The notes under the pieces are model-generated. The model was not told the origin of the DNA and ran no database searches. It worked only from the letters and a program-made list of their open reading frames with translations. The position numbers and the translations under genes are program-made. From the NCBI GenBank assembly GCA_040360365.1, contig CP136412.1: 64,000 bases of DNA. The stretch is one strand, 5' to 3'. The stretch's first letter is position 1. Each line of letters opens with the position of its first letter. Of the stretch, positions 10,469-21,004 are shown piece by piece. This DNA is from Arcanobacterium_A hippocoleae_A (lineage in GTDB: Bacteria; Actinomycetota; Actinomycetes; Actinomycetales; Actinomycetaceae).

Positions 10469-13302
10469 GTGAGTAAGTTAGTGATAGTGGAGTCCCCTGC
10501 GAAGGCTCGCACAATCTCAAATTACCTGGGAAAAGAGTACAAGGTTGAAGCGAGTATTGGGCATATTCGCGATTTGCCGAAACCTTCAGATCTCCCTGCC
10601 GAGATGAAAAAGGGGCCGTTCGGAAAGTTTGCCGTCAATATTGAAGACGGTTTCGAACCTTACTACGTGGTTTCGCCGGATAAGAAAAAGAAAGTCACTG
10701 AACTGAAAGCACTTCTGAAAGAAGCTGACACACTTTTCTTAGCAACTGATGAGGACCGCGAGGGGAAGCTATTGCCTGGCACCTTCTCGCGGCTTTAAAA
10801 CCAAAAGTTCCAGTAAAGCGGATGGTTTTCCATGAAATCACGAAAGAAGCAATCAGCAGGGCATTAGAAAATACTCGTGAACTTGACACACAGCTGGTGG
10901 ATGCGCAAGAATCCCGCAGAATTCTTGACCGGCTCTTTGGGTATGAAGTATCTCCCGTACTTTGGCGAAAAATTGCACCATCGCTTTCAGCAGGGCGCGT
11001 ACAGTCAGTTACCACCCGTCTCGTGGTAGAACGCGAGCGCGAGCGCATGGCTTTCGTATCCGCAAACTACTGGGATGTGACAGCTAACTTCAGGAAAGAC
11101 GATACCGACTTTGCTGCGAAGCTAACGGCATTGAGCGACGGTGCTGCAGCCGGGAAGATTTTGCGTATCGCCGTCGGAAAAGACTTTGATGATACCGGAA
11201 AATTGAACGAAAAGGCCGCGAACGGCAGCATAGTTGTTCTTGACCGGGAACTTGCCCAAGCTATTGCCGGCGCATTATCCGGCGCTGCCGCAAGAGTCAC
11301 TTCCGTGGAGACTAAACCTTATCGCCGCCGTCCGGCGACACCGTTTACCACATCTACACTCCAGCAGGAAGCTTCACGCAAGCTGCGGATGAGCTCACGT
11401 GACACAATGCGTGTGGCGCAAAGTCTGTACGAAAACGGGTACATCACATATATGCGTACCGATTCGGTAAACCTTTCGACGCAGGCAATTGCGGCTGCCC
11501 GTACGCAGATTAAAGAACTCTACGGAGCAGATTATCTGCCGAATAAACCGCGGGTTTATACCACTAAATCTAAAGGGGCGCAGGAAGCGCACGAAGCTAT
11601 TCGCCCTGCAGGAGACCATTTCCGCACTCCGCAGGAAGTAAAAGGACTGCTGAATCCGCGCGAGTTTGATCTTTACGAGCTGATTTGGAAGCGTACCGTC
11701 GCTTCACAGATGGAAGACGCTATCGGCGTAACGGCGTCAGTGAAAATTTCGGCCGATATTTCGGCTGCTGATATTTCGGCCGACTTACATGAAAACACCG
11801 CCGGATCTGCGTTGCGAAATGCGATTTTCGCAGCTTCCGGTACGGTAATTACTTTCCCAGGTTTCCTTGCCGCATATGAAGAAGGCAAAGATGTGAAACG
11901 TTATGAGGAGAAAGCAGAATCGCGTCTGCCGCAGCTAACACCGGAAGAAGAGATTACTGCGACGGCAGGTGAAGCTGAAGGGCATGAAACTGCGCCTCCG
12001 CCGCGTTATACTGAAGCTTCGCTTGTGAAGACGCTCGAAGAACGCGGGATTGGCCGGCCTTCGACTTACGCTTCAACGATTTCGACAATTACTGACCGCG
12101 GATATGTGAATCGCAGAGGGCAGGCACTCGTACCCACTTGGCTGGCTTTCTCTGTGGTGCGGCTGCTTGAAGAAAATCTTCCCGAACTTGTAGATTATGA
12201 CTTCACTGCAGATATGGAACATGATTTAGATCGGGTGGCAGCCGGAGAGTTAGATCGTGAATCTTATCTGCGCGGATTCTATTTCGGGGCGAATGCCGAC
12301 GGAGAAGTCGTTGGCGCGGGGCTGGCAAAACAGGTTGAAAATTTGGGAGATATCGACGCCCGCGCCTTAAATACCATCAAAATCGGCGCCGGTATCGCCG
12401 TCCGCAATGGCCGGTACGGGCCGTACCTTTCCGAAACAACAGCTGACGGGAGTGAGGGGCGGCGCGCATCGCTTCCCGAAGATATCGCTCCAGATGAGCT
12501 GACTGCGGAGAAAGCTGCAGAGATTCTCAGCTCTGCAGCACAAGAAGATCGGATTCTCGGTAAAGATCCGGCAACCGGATATGATCTTGCGGTGAAAGAC
12601 GGACGTTTCGGACCTTATATTTCTGAAGTGCTTCCGGATGACGCGGTGCAGCTTACCCCAACGGGAAAGATTTCCAAGACGAAACCGAAACCGCGCACAG
12701 CTTCCCTTTTCAAGAATATGAGTATACAAACTGTGACGCTGGAAGAGGCGCTAAAACTGCTTGCCCTGCCGCGGGAAGTCGGCGAGTCTGAAGGTGAGAT
12801 GATTACCGCGCAAAATGGCCGTTACGGCCCGTATCTGAAACGAGGTTCTGACTCGCGTTCACTCGAAACTGAAGCGCAGATTTTTGAAATCACTCTTGAA
12901 CAGGCTGAAGAAATATTCAAACAGCCGAAGCAGCGCGGGAGAGCAGCTGCGAAACCGCCGCTTGCCGAATTCGGGGTTGACCCGGTTTCTGAAAAACTGA
13001 TTGTTTTGAAAGACGGCAGATTTGGCCCATACGTGACCGACGGAATCACGAATGCTTCCGTGCCGCGTGCGGATGATATAAATCAGCTTACTGCTGAGCG
13101 GGCACAGGAATTGCTTGCTGCCCGGCGGATGAAACTCGCGGCACAGGGCGGACCGAAAAAACGCAGTACCGCCAAACGCACGGCAAAAGCAGGTACGCGA
13201 AAGAAAACGGCAGCTAAAACGGCAGCTAAAACAACGAAGCAGCCGAAGAATTCGAAGAAGCCGAAGAATTCGAAGAAGCCAGCTGCGAAGAAATCTGATT
13301 AA
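10469..13302 (+). CDS. topA: DNA topoisomerase I (one frameshift)
   Basis: Type IA topoisomerase relaxing negative supercoils; essential. Starts at GTG (VSKLVIVESPAKARTI). TOPRIM acidic motif DEDREGE, active-site region YITYMRTDS, and several C-terminal topoisomerase I repeats (RNGRYGPYLS, KDGRFGPYIS, QNGRYGPYLK, KDGRFGPYVT) followed by a Lys/Ala-rich tail typical of actinobacteria. The frame breaks right after DEDREG; adding one G to GGGG at 10762-10765 restores DEDREGEAIAWHLLAALKPK. An interruption there would remove all activity, so a sequence error is far more likely than a real mutation. Confidence 0.95.
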
Positions 13303-13630
13303 GGTTCTGATTAAAACGAATCTGATTAAGGTTGCTGCGAAAAAGCCGGCCGGCACGAAAAATCTATCGCATAACCTGCTCTTAAAGGAGTTAAGAACTT
13401 GTTGTGAGTAAGGAACTTATTAAGTTAAGAACTTACCGCGTTAAAGGCTTACCGAGTTGAGGAGCGCGGAGTAATGCAAAAGCGGATAAATGTACCGCAC
13501 AAAAGAATCGTGCCGGATGGCAAAATATTTTGCATACAGATTCAGAAATTGAATTAAACTGCAGATTTCAGTACAGATTTCAGTAACAAATACTAAATAT
13601 TAGATGCGGCAATAATTGACGGGATACAAG
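13303..13630. other. Intergenic, 328 bp, with short direct repeats
   Basis: Contains repeats of TCTGATTAAGG just after topA (around 13293-13331) and several TTAAGAACTT-like words (around 13388-13450). No gene, tRNA or clear terminator seen. Confidence 0.4.
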
Positions 13631-14266
13631 ATGGCGGGATTGTTCATTTCTTTCGAAGGCGGCGACGGCGCCGGAAAATCTACGCAAGTGCGCGCACTTG
13701 CCCAATGGATTGCAGCGCAAGGCTTCGCCGTCACCACTACCCGCGAACCGGGCGGCACCGAACTCGGCGCGCAAATCCGGAAAATGCTCCTCCACGGAGG
13801 AGCCGTCTCTGCGCGCGCCGAGGCGCTGCTCTACGCAGCCGACCGCGCCCACCACATCGCCGCAAAAGTCCGGCCGGCTCTTGGGCGCGGCGGCGTGGTG
13901 ATTTCTGACCGCTACCTTGATTCTTCCGTGGCATATCAGGGTGCCGCCCGCTCTCTGCCGAAAGAGCAAGTGCGCGCACTTTCGCTCTGGGCAGTGGAAG
14001 ATCTTCTTCCAGACATCACCATCCTGCTGGATGTGCCAGCGGAGCACGGAAAGCGGCGTGTGGGTGAAAATCAAGATCGTCTCGAAGCTGAAGGATTGCA
14101 GTTTCATCAGCGCGTCCGGGAAGAATTCCTGAATCTTGCTGCGGAAAATCCGCAGCGGATTAAAGTAATTGACGGCAGTTTGAGTATTACAGAAATTTCG
14201 CTGCAGATTCAGGAACTCACCGCGCCTTTTCTGGCAGCCCTGAAACTTCAAACACCGAAAACTTAA
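13631..14266 (+). CDS. tmk: Thymidylate kinase
   Basis: dTMP to dTDP kinase of about 211 aa. P-loop FEGGDGAGKST, the DR(Y/H) motif in VVISDRYLDSSVAYQGAA and the TREPGGT motif are all present. The ATG at 13631 places the P-loop at the normal distance from the N-terminus; an upstream start at 13616 would add five residues. Followed by holB, a usual tmk partner. Confidence 0.95.
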   Translation: MAGLFISFEGGDGAGKSTQVRALAQWIAAQGFAVTTTREPGGTELGAQIRKMLLHGGAVSARAEALLYAADRAHHIAAKVRPALGRGGVVISDRYLDSSVAYQGAARSLPKEQVRALSLWAVEDLLPDITILLDVPAEHGKRRVGENQDRLEAEGLQFHQRVREEFLNLAAENPQRIKVIDGSLSITEISLQIQELTAPFLAALKLQTPKT

Positions 14267-14491
14267 CGCACCTAAAACTTTAAGCAAAAGCGTAAAGTTT
14301 GCAAAAACTAAGCAAACTATCAAATACTGCAGCGAACACATTATCAACTGCATTTGATCGGAGCAGCACAATGAGCAAAACCCGCCTCTGGAACACACCC
14401 CTTTGCCATATCCTCCCCCGTAATATCTGCCCCGGCAATACCTCCCTTGCCGTATCCGCCGGAACTCCGCATGAGAATTGGAGTTAGTACT

Positions 14492-16078
14492 ATGAATGAG
14501 AATGTTTTTTCCGAACTGGTCGGTCAGGAAACGGCGATCGCCGAAATTCAGCGTGCAGCACATGCCGCACGGCTCATCACCCATCCGCAGTCTGCAAACG
14601 CTGCGAATCTGAAAAATACGCCGAATCTGAAAAATAGCGCAACCGAAGATAATACCAGCACCGGCGTTAAACCTGAGACTGAAACCAGAACCAACACTGA
14701 AACCAACATTAACGCCGCAACCGCAGCAGCAGCCGAAACCGCAACCGAACCTGAGTATAAATTCAACACTGAAACTAATACCGACGCCAACCATTCAACT
14801 GCAGAAAATACCGTATCGTCCAAGATTACGGCTGCCGCAATGAGCCATGCCTGGCTGATTACCGGTCCGCCCGGATCCGGGCGTTCTCTGGCTGCGCGGG
14901 CTTTCGCAGCAGCACTCGAATGCACATCCGCCGCGGCTCCCGGCTGCGGGCAATGCAGCGCCTGTAAAGCCGTAATGGCCGGCAATCACCCCGATGTGGA
15001 GATTAAGTCAACGCAAACCGTAACCATTAGTGCGCAGGAAGTACGAAACCTGGTAGCACAGGCATATCTTGCTCCGTCGTCCGGAAATTGGCGGATTTTT
15101 ATTATTGAAGATGCCGACAGAATGCTTTCACGCACAACCAATGTGCTGCTGAAAGCAATCGAAGAACCAGCCGAGCATACCGTTTGGATACTTTGCACTA
15201 CCGCACCTGCTGACGTGCTGCCAACGATTCGTTCACGCTGCCGAAATATAAATCTTACAACACCCAGTCCGGAATCCGTCGCAAAACTTCTCGAAATTCG
15301 CGATGGAGCAAACCCGAAAGAAGCTCTTATTGCAGCACAAGCCGCGCAATCCCATATCGGCGTTGCCCGCGCATTAATCAACGATCCGCATGCAAAAGCA
15401 TTACGCCAGCGCACTCTCGAAGCTCTCGTCTCGATTCACGGAGTTGGAGATGCGGTAATTGCAGCGAAAGCACTAACGGATGCGAACTATATGTTTACAC
15501 CCGTCGAAGCTAATAAAACCGAAACTAATAAAACCGGAACCGGTATTCACACCGGCGCTGCCGACGATGCCGCCAATACCAGCGCCGATATCAGCGCTCC
15601 CGGAAAATCCGCTGCCCCTGCGCAAAACACTGCACAAAATCCGAAAAAATCGAAAGCTGCCTCGAAAGAGAGCGAAGTAGAAGCTGGCGAAAAAGCACGT
15701 ATTGCGAAAATGGAAGCACTCGGGCTTGATCCAAACGGAAAAATTCCCGCGGCTCTGCGTGCACAGATTAACGAATCCGCTGACGAAGAAAAACGCCGCA
15801 AGACTCGTGCCCAACACGATATGATTGACCGCGAATTAATTTATCTCACCGGTTATTTCCGCGATGTGCTAATGATCCAAACAGGTGCAGGAACCGCATT
15901 AATCAACCCCGATTTCCGCAATTCAATTGAACAGCGAGCCGGAGAAACAAAAGCAGTCCAAACACTGAAAGTACTCGCTGCGATTACCGAAGCCCGCTCC
16001 CGGCTTGCAGCAAATGTGACGCCGCAGCTGCTGCTGGAATCCGTGCTGATAGAAACGCACCTTTATCTACAAACATAG
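14492..16078 (+). CDS. holB: DNA polymerase III delta' subunit with low-complexity inserts
   Basis: Clamp-loader subunit. Walker A-like GPPGSGRS, zinc-ligand cysteines CGQCSACKAVMAGNHPD, IIEDADRM, and TTAPADVLPTIRSRC sensor region. ATG at 14492 has GGAG 9 nt upstream. Two stretches are unusual: about 75 residues of Thr/Asn/Glu/Ala-rich sequence inserted between the N-terminal helix and the P-loop, and about 70 residues of Ala/Lys/Ser/Asn-rich sequence between the lid and C-terminal collar domains. The rest aligns with normal actinobacterial HolB, so the protein (about 528 aa) is longer than usual. Confidence 0.9.
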   Translation: MNENVFSELVGQETAIAEIQRAAHAARLITHPQSANAANLKNTPNLKNSATEDNTSTGVKPETETRTNTETNINAATAAAAETATEPEYKFNTETNTDANHSTAENTVSSKITAAAMSHAWLITGPPGSGRSLAARAFAAALECTSAAAPGCGQCSACKAVMAGNHPDVEIKSTQTVTISAQEVRNLVAQAYLAPSSGNWRIFIIEDADRMLSRTTNVLLKAIEEPAEHTVWILCTTAPADVLPTIRSRCRNINLTTPSPESVAKLLEIRDGANPKEALIAAQAAQSHIGVARALINDPHAKALRQRTLEALVSIHGVGDAVIAAKALTDANYMFTPVEANKTETNKTGTGIHTGAADDAANTSADISAPGKSAAPAQNTAQNPKKSKAASKESEVEAGEKARIAKMEALGLDPNGKIPAALRAQINESADEEKRRKTRAQHDMIDRELIYLTGYFRDVLMIQTGAGTALINPDFRNSIEQRAGETKAVQTLKVLAAITEARSRLAANVTPQLLLESVLIETHLYLQT

Positions 16079-16221
16079 GTTTACTCACAAGCATCGGCAG
16101 GAAAAGAAAATATCAGTGTAAAAGCTAACCGCAGATAATAGAATTAAGATTCAGCAGAAAAGCAAAACTAACATCCGGCAGAAATATAAATAGAGAAATA
16201 TAAATAAATAGAAATATAAAC

Positions 16222-17813
16222 ATGAAGAAGTTATCACAAACTAAACGTCTTACCCGCAATCTTGCACAAGCTGTGCTTGCTGCCGGGCTTATTTGCATTT
16301 CACTCAGCGCATGTACTCCCAGTACCGATACTTCCAACAATACGGCTAACACGGAAAGCGAACTCGCCGTCGGCGCGCCGAAAGCAATTTCCGCCGCAAT
16401 GCCTGCCGTACCGAAAGATCTCGAAACTTTCTATACTCAAACCGCGAACTGGGAAGAATGTAAAAAGGCGCACAGTGTACAAAAATTAAAGTCCCGCTCG
16501 ACTATCAGAATCCAGCCAAAAAATCGATTGAAATTGCGTTAAAGAAACATCCCGCTGAACACAAACCAATCGGCACGCTCCTCGTTAATCCCGGCGGTCC
16601 CGGCGGGTCTGGTCTGGAAATGATTGATGCGGCAAAATATTATTTTCCAAAGCCGATTTTAGAAAACTTCGACATTATCGGTTTTGATCCGCGCGGCGTA
16701 GGCGAATCCACCCCGATTAACTGCCTTGACGACGCTGAACTCGCACGAATGCTTGAAGCTTCCTACCCGGACACGGCTGAGGGAGATGCAAAATCACAAG
16801 AAAATACTAAGAAAATCGCCGACGGCTGCAACGCCGAATCAGGTGAGCTGCTGCCGTACGTCGGGACCGAGAACGCGGCACGGGATATGGATGTGATTCG
16901 CCATCTTGCCGGAGATCCGAAACTCTATTATCTCGGATATTCTTACGGCACGTCGCTCGGCGGAATGTATGCGGAGCTTTTCCCGAAAAATACGGGAAGA
17001 ATGGTTCTCGACGGAGCCGTATCATCAAAGGCTTCCAATTTTGAGCAAAGTCTTGCACAGATGAAAGGTTTCGAAAAATCTTTAGACGCATATCTGAAAA
17101 ATTGCATCAATAAAAATAAAAAGTGTCCGTTCAAGGGAAGTCTCGACGAAGCCCGCAAACAGATTTCCTACATCTTGAAACAAACTCTTGCACAACCTGT
17201 TGCACAGCCGGATACCAACCGTGAGCTGACGCAGGCAGGTCTGATTTATGGAATTGTGACGGCGCTTTATGACGACGAGACCTGGCCGATACTTACGCAG
17301 GCGTTCACTTTACTTTCAAATAAACAGGATCCTTCAATCTTCTTAGCGCTCTTTGATTCTTATATTGGACGCAGCAAAGATAAATTCATCAATAATACGA
17401 TGGAAGCAAATTGGGCGATTAACTGCGCCGATTATCGGGTAGATGGCGACGAAGCCCAGTGGAAGACGCAGAGTGATCAAATGGCGAAAGAATCACCAAT
17501 ATTCGGAGCCACTATGAAATATTCTGACGCGCTCTGTGCAGCCTGGGCATATCAGCCGGAAAGAAAGATTGGCCCGTTCATTGCTGCCGGATCAGCGCCA
17601 ATCGTTGTTGTCGGAACGACGGGCGACCCGGCAACTCCTTATGAATGGGCGAAAGATTTTGCGCAAACACTCGATAACGGGCATCTCGTAACTTGGGAAG
17701 GTGAAGGGCATACGGCATATGGTCATTCAACCGATTGCGTAAACGACGCAATTAACGCCTACCTGTTAAACGGAGCTGTACCGCAGGAAAATCTTATTTG
17801 CCCGGCAAAATGA
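16222..17813 (+). CDS. TAP-like secreted alpha/beta hydrolase (tripeptidyl aminopeptidase type; one frameshift)
   Basis: Lipoprotein signal with lipobox-like LSAC at residue 31, then an alpha/beta hydrolase fold: oxyanion region NPGGPGGSG, DPRGVGES, nucleophile elbow GYSYGTS, acid loop GTTGDPATPYEW and catalytic His in GEGHTAYG, ending with the TAP-like C-terminal domain. Members cleave N-terminal tripeptides or esters outside the cell. The frame breaks at ECKKAHSV; adding one A to AAAAA at 16462-16466 gives ECKKGAQCTKIKVPLDYQNP, the normal family start. No operon partner. Confidence 0.85.
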
Positions 17814-17944
17814 CGGATAGTTGTGACGACTTTCGCGCTTAATCATTTGATATTCAAGCGCATTATCCGATACATTTATGAAGTTGGCTATCTTTCCGCA
17901 GTTGCTGATTTTTCTTTACACTGAATTGAAAGCTGCTAACATGC

Positions 17945-18020
17945 GCCGCCTTAGCTCAGTCGGCAGAGCGTCTCACTCGTAATGAGAAGGTCGTGGGTTC
18001 GATTCCCACAGGCGGCTCCA
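17945..18020 (+). tRNA. tRNA-Thr (anticodon CGU)
   Basis: Cloverleaf read directly: acceptor GCCGCCT/AGGCGGC, D arm with AGCTCAGTCGGCAGAGC, anticodon stem TCTCA/TGAGA around loop CTCGTAA (anticodon CGT), T arm GTGGGTTCGATTCCCAC, encoded CCA. The 3' end is repeated at 18681-18694, making this a probable integration site. Confidence 0.97.
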
Positions 18021-18082
18021 TGTGATGTCCCGCGACATAGGTCCGCCTGTGTCGCGGGATTTTCTTTGTTTTTGCGCTGGGG

Positions 18083-18653
18083 TGTCTCGCGTCATGTGTC
18101 CGTTTTTGAGGGTTGTTTTGTTTGGTAGTTGCGGGTCGGGTCGATGGTGAATTCGGCGAGGATTTCTCCGGGTCCGTGTGTGATGATGGTGAGGTGTGGG
18201 CCTTTGATGAGTGCGATGACTGGTGTGTTTTTGTGTGCTCGTCCGATGCCTAGGTGGCGGATTTTTCCTGCGTAGCGGATGGTGATTTTTCCGGTTGCGT
18301 CGATGATGTCGTAGCGGATGCGCCATTGTTCGTTGTTTATGGTCAGTGTTGGGCTGTCCTTTGGTTGAGCGTTGTAGACCTGTGCGGGTGTTTTGTTTAT
18401 GAAGCGAACAAAACCCAGTACGCTTCAGATTGGGGCTCAAGCGCTTTGAGTCCTCCTTGGCGGTAACGCGCCATGATGCGTCGGATTTGCCGGTCGCTGA
18501 CATTGAAACGTAATGCGGCTTGCGTGGTGGTCAATGAACCTTGTGAGATAGCTAAAGCGATAGCTCTATTTCGTGAGTAAGACATGCTTCATGATCATCC
18601 TTGGCGGACATATCACGTGAGACATAAACGGACATATCACGTGAGACATAAAC
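18083..18653 (-). mobile_element. IS481-type remnant beside tRNA-Thr
   Basis: Bounded by inverted repeats: TGTCTCGCGTCATGTGTCCG at 18083 on the + strand, and TGTCTCACGTGATATGTCCG on the - strand at the other end, where the terminal sequence is present as two tandem 24-bp copies (18606-18629, 18630-18653). Between them is a transposase with its middle missing. The element sits within 70 bp of the tRNA 3' end. Confidence 0.75.
18092..18585 (-). pseudogene. Internally deleted IS481-family transposase
   Basis: N-terminal 60 residues (SQGSLTTTQAALRFNVSDRQIRRIMARYRQGG) are a helix-turn-helix of the IS481 type. The frame stops at 18397, and the following sequence encodes the C-terminus only (a beta-rich domain with GKIRHLGIGRAHKNTPV and IDPTRNYQ). 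The DDE catalytic core is absent. The deletion is real loss rather than a single-base error, since some 150 residues are missing. Confidence 0.75.
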
Positions 18654-18680
18654 GGACACATGTCATGAAACCACACACCG

Positions 18681-18694
18681 CAGGCGGCTCCATG
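18681..18694. repeat. Duplicate of the tRNA-Thr 3' end (attachment-site-like)
   Basis: CAGGCGGCTCCATG here matches 18009-18022 exactly, covering the tRNA acceptor end and CCA. Such duplications mark integrase-mediated insertion at tRNA genes. No integrase is visible in the 0.67 kb between the copies, only the IS481 remnant. The thiopeptide cluster begins just beyond. Confidence 0.7.
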
Positions 18695-18965
18695 CGCCGA
18701 CGTGACTGGAACTGTGAGTTTCCAATCCAAATGCATGTGACGGCCCTCGCGGTTCGAGCGAATCTACTGTTGCCGGCGCTAGGCACGCACAGCTCGGCTC
18801 CCCATCTATCGAGTATGAGGTGCCTATGTATGACTAAGGCAGGATGGAGACATCACCAGTTTCATCGCACTCGAGCGCAATTCCACATCCTCACCGCATG
18901 GATACAAGCTACGATGGCCATGATAGTAGCAAGAACTACCAACCCAGACTCAAAAGCATCTACAC

Positions 18966-19321
18966 TTAATGTGGTTCTTTTTCAAGTAGCGCGCTCACCG
19001 ATGAAGAGAAGATTTTCCCTTGCTGCGCCATCACGGACAAAGCTATAGAAGGAACAAACGCTGCAATGCAGTGAACGATAATCAAGATTCTTGAGCCAGC
19101 CCCACTCGCCTGCTCCAATATAGCCACAACAACCCACACTGCCAGCACCGGAAGCATTACCAGAACCACATTAGAGTCTAGAACTGACCATCGAGATTCT
19201 CCCCATCCGATGAATCGGTCAAGACTGAGTGCTAAAGCAATACTTGAGGCAGCTATCATCGAACCGAAAAATTCATCGCGCTCACTCGATTGGGGCGAGC
19301 TTGCTGAAAGGAAATGTTCAT
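18966..19321 (-). CDS. Small three-helix membrane protein at the end of the thiopeptide operon
   Basis: About 118 aa, last gene of the leftward operon. I place the start at ATG 19321, overlapping the stop of the YcaO gene (ATGA); this needs one extra A in the + strand AAAAA at 19267-19271 to join MNFF to GSMIAASSIALAL. Three hydrophobic stretches follow (SMIAASSIALALSL, VVLVMLPVLAVWVVVAIL, ILIIVHCIAAFVPSIALSV). No family recognised. Small membrane proteins at this position in peptide antibiotic clusters are often immunity factors; that is inference only. Confidence 0.5.
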
Positions 19322-20995
19322 CGCCGACCTCCAAATGACCCGACTTGCTCAGCATTACGAAGCATCTCGAGCTCTGCTCGCACCTTCTCGCAACGGCACT
19401 CTCCCTGTGAGCAGAACGCCTCATCTCGAAGCGAGGGAAGTTGAAGCACCTTATTGCAGAAGAGCTCGACCAGCATTCGCAGTTCGCGCGGGCCAGCATC
19501 TCCAACATTCGTGATTACCATCCTCATCGCCCGTATCACACCGGGGTCGTAGGACGGGTGAGATGCATAGCCCTGAGCCAAGTCTTGCATCGCTACCCGG
19601 TCACCCTTAAGAGTAGCGCTTAAGAAAGCCAGGACTCGAGGTGTGACAACACGGTAACGAGAGTATGCCGGCAAGGCATGCGGCAACATGGGAAGGAGCG
19701 AAACCATATCATGCTCGCAGTTCCGCTCGACGAAATCCAGAATTGAGTCCACTTCGTTGGACGGAAGAGACCCGAAGTCAGGAGGCGCTTGCGCACCCAG
19801 TCAAGCTCACACCTCCATCGTATTTTGTCATGCCCGTTTAGGTTCAGTTCGCTGACGCTCGGGACTAGATAGCGAACCACATACCCCGGGTCAGTCAAGT
19901 AGACCCGCTTGAGAACATCGCCACCGATGCATCCTAGAATCGACTGCATGTATTGAACAGCTTCATCATTACTTTTCAGGTATAGCGGCCATGTTGAGGA
20001 GGGGTCTACCCCAACTTGAACTAAATACTCCGGTGGGTAATAGCCGTCCCCATTGTGAAGAATTGAGTCGAGGTTACGGTCTTGCCAGTAGACTTCCTCA
20101 ACGTACGCACGTTCTCGCAAGAAACTGAGATCATCAGTGGGACGCCCCTGGAAGAGTTCTGTCAGGCACCGCTCCGTGGCCACGGATGGGTCGAAATGGG
20201 ATCCAAACTTCACGAAATACCGACCACTCACCGGGTCCTCCAGCAGCGTTGAAATCACAGGCAATCCATAACCCAAGGATGCGTCACGAATGCGAATGAC
20301 CAAACCAAGCCGCTCCTCAAGTTCCTCGATGACCAGTCTTAGACGTGGATCTAGAGCTTGGCGCGGGAATTCAGGGAGGGCAAGCCGTTCTGTAATCACG
20401 ATGCGGTTCGCAAAACGCTCGCACAACTCTGCCAGAGCTTGCTGATCCGCCTCAGATTCATCGTTGCCATATGCCATACCATTGGTGCCAATCAGCACGT
20501 CGGCCAGACTAACAGGGACCAGACGTTCTTCACCAGTCTGAACCGAAGTGAACGTCTCGCACCGCACGCCGCTCGTGTCCAACGGAAAAAGGTCGACTGA
20601 GTTGCCAGCGCCTCCTCGTAATCGAACGTGTCACATCCAAAGTGTCGGTGCACATGATTCGATGTGAAAGATTCGCTAGATAATAAGACGCAATCAGATA
20701 CGAGCGCCGGTGAGACATCTGTGCGCTCATCCACGAAGCGGAACCGATGCAGGGCACGGCTCGCTATTCTCTCCATGAGCTCTCCATAAGCGCTGGCCCA
20801 GCAGTAATCTTCCGAACCTCCTTTGCCATTAACGAAGAGATAACCCCCGCCTAGCGTTAAGGTCGACGCGACACATCCGCCGGTGTGTGTCGCCGCTGAT
20901 TCGTTAACCTTGAGCCCGACGCTCTCAAGCCAGGCCTTGATTCGCTCGACAGTCTCGACCGGTGCACACGTCTTCCAGCGAGATGCATAGTTCAT
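19318..20995 (-). CDS. YcaO-domain protein of Escherichia coli YcaO type (two frameshifts)
   Basis: About 559 aa after correction, close to the 586 aa of E. coli YcaO and sharing its landmarks: ATP-site motif LFVNGKGGSEDYCWASAYGELMER, GTNGMAYGNDESEADQQALAELCERF, LPVISTLLEDPVSGRYFVKFGSHFD, TELFQGR, and a helical C-terminus. YcaO proteins activate backbone amides with ATP to form azolines, thioamides or amidines. ATG at 20995 has AGGAGG 6 nt upstream. Breaks: + strand AAAAA at 20586-20590 (restores STFFPLDTSGV) and near CCC at 19771-19773 (restores SLPSNEVDSILDFVERN). Lies after a SagB-like oxidase and a partner-like gene, suggesting a second azole-forming set, possibly for Ser/Thr or for a different backbone change. 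Confidence 0.8.
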
Positions 20996-21004
20996 ATTAT
21001 CCTC

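Noticed and set aside
17973..18503. His/Arg/Pro-rich 176-codon frame on the - strand overlapping the tRNA
   Set aside because: It runs through the tRNA gene and the IS481 transposase remnant in a wrong frame.
18681..18694. Second tRNA-Thr gene
   Set aside because: Only the 3' acceptor sequence is present; no cloverleaf can be formed upstream.
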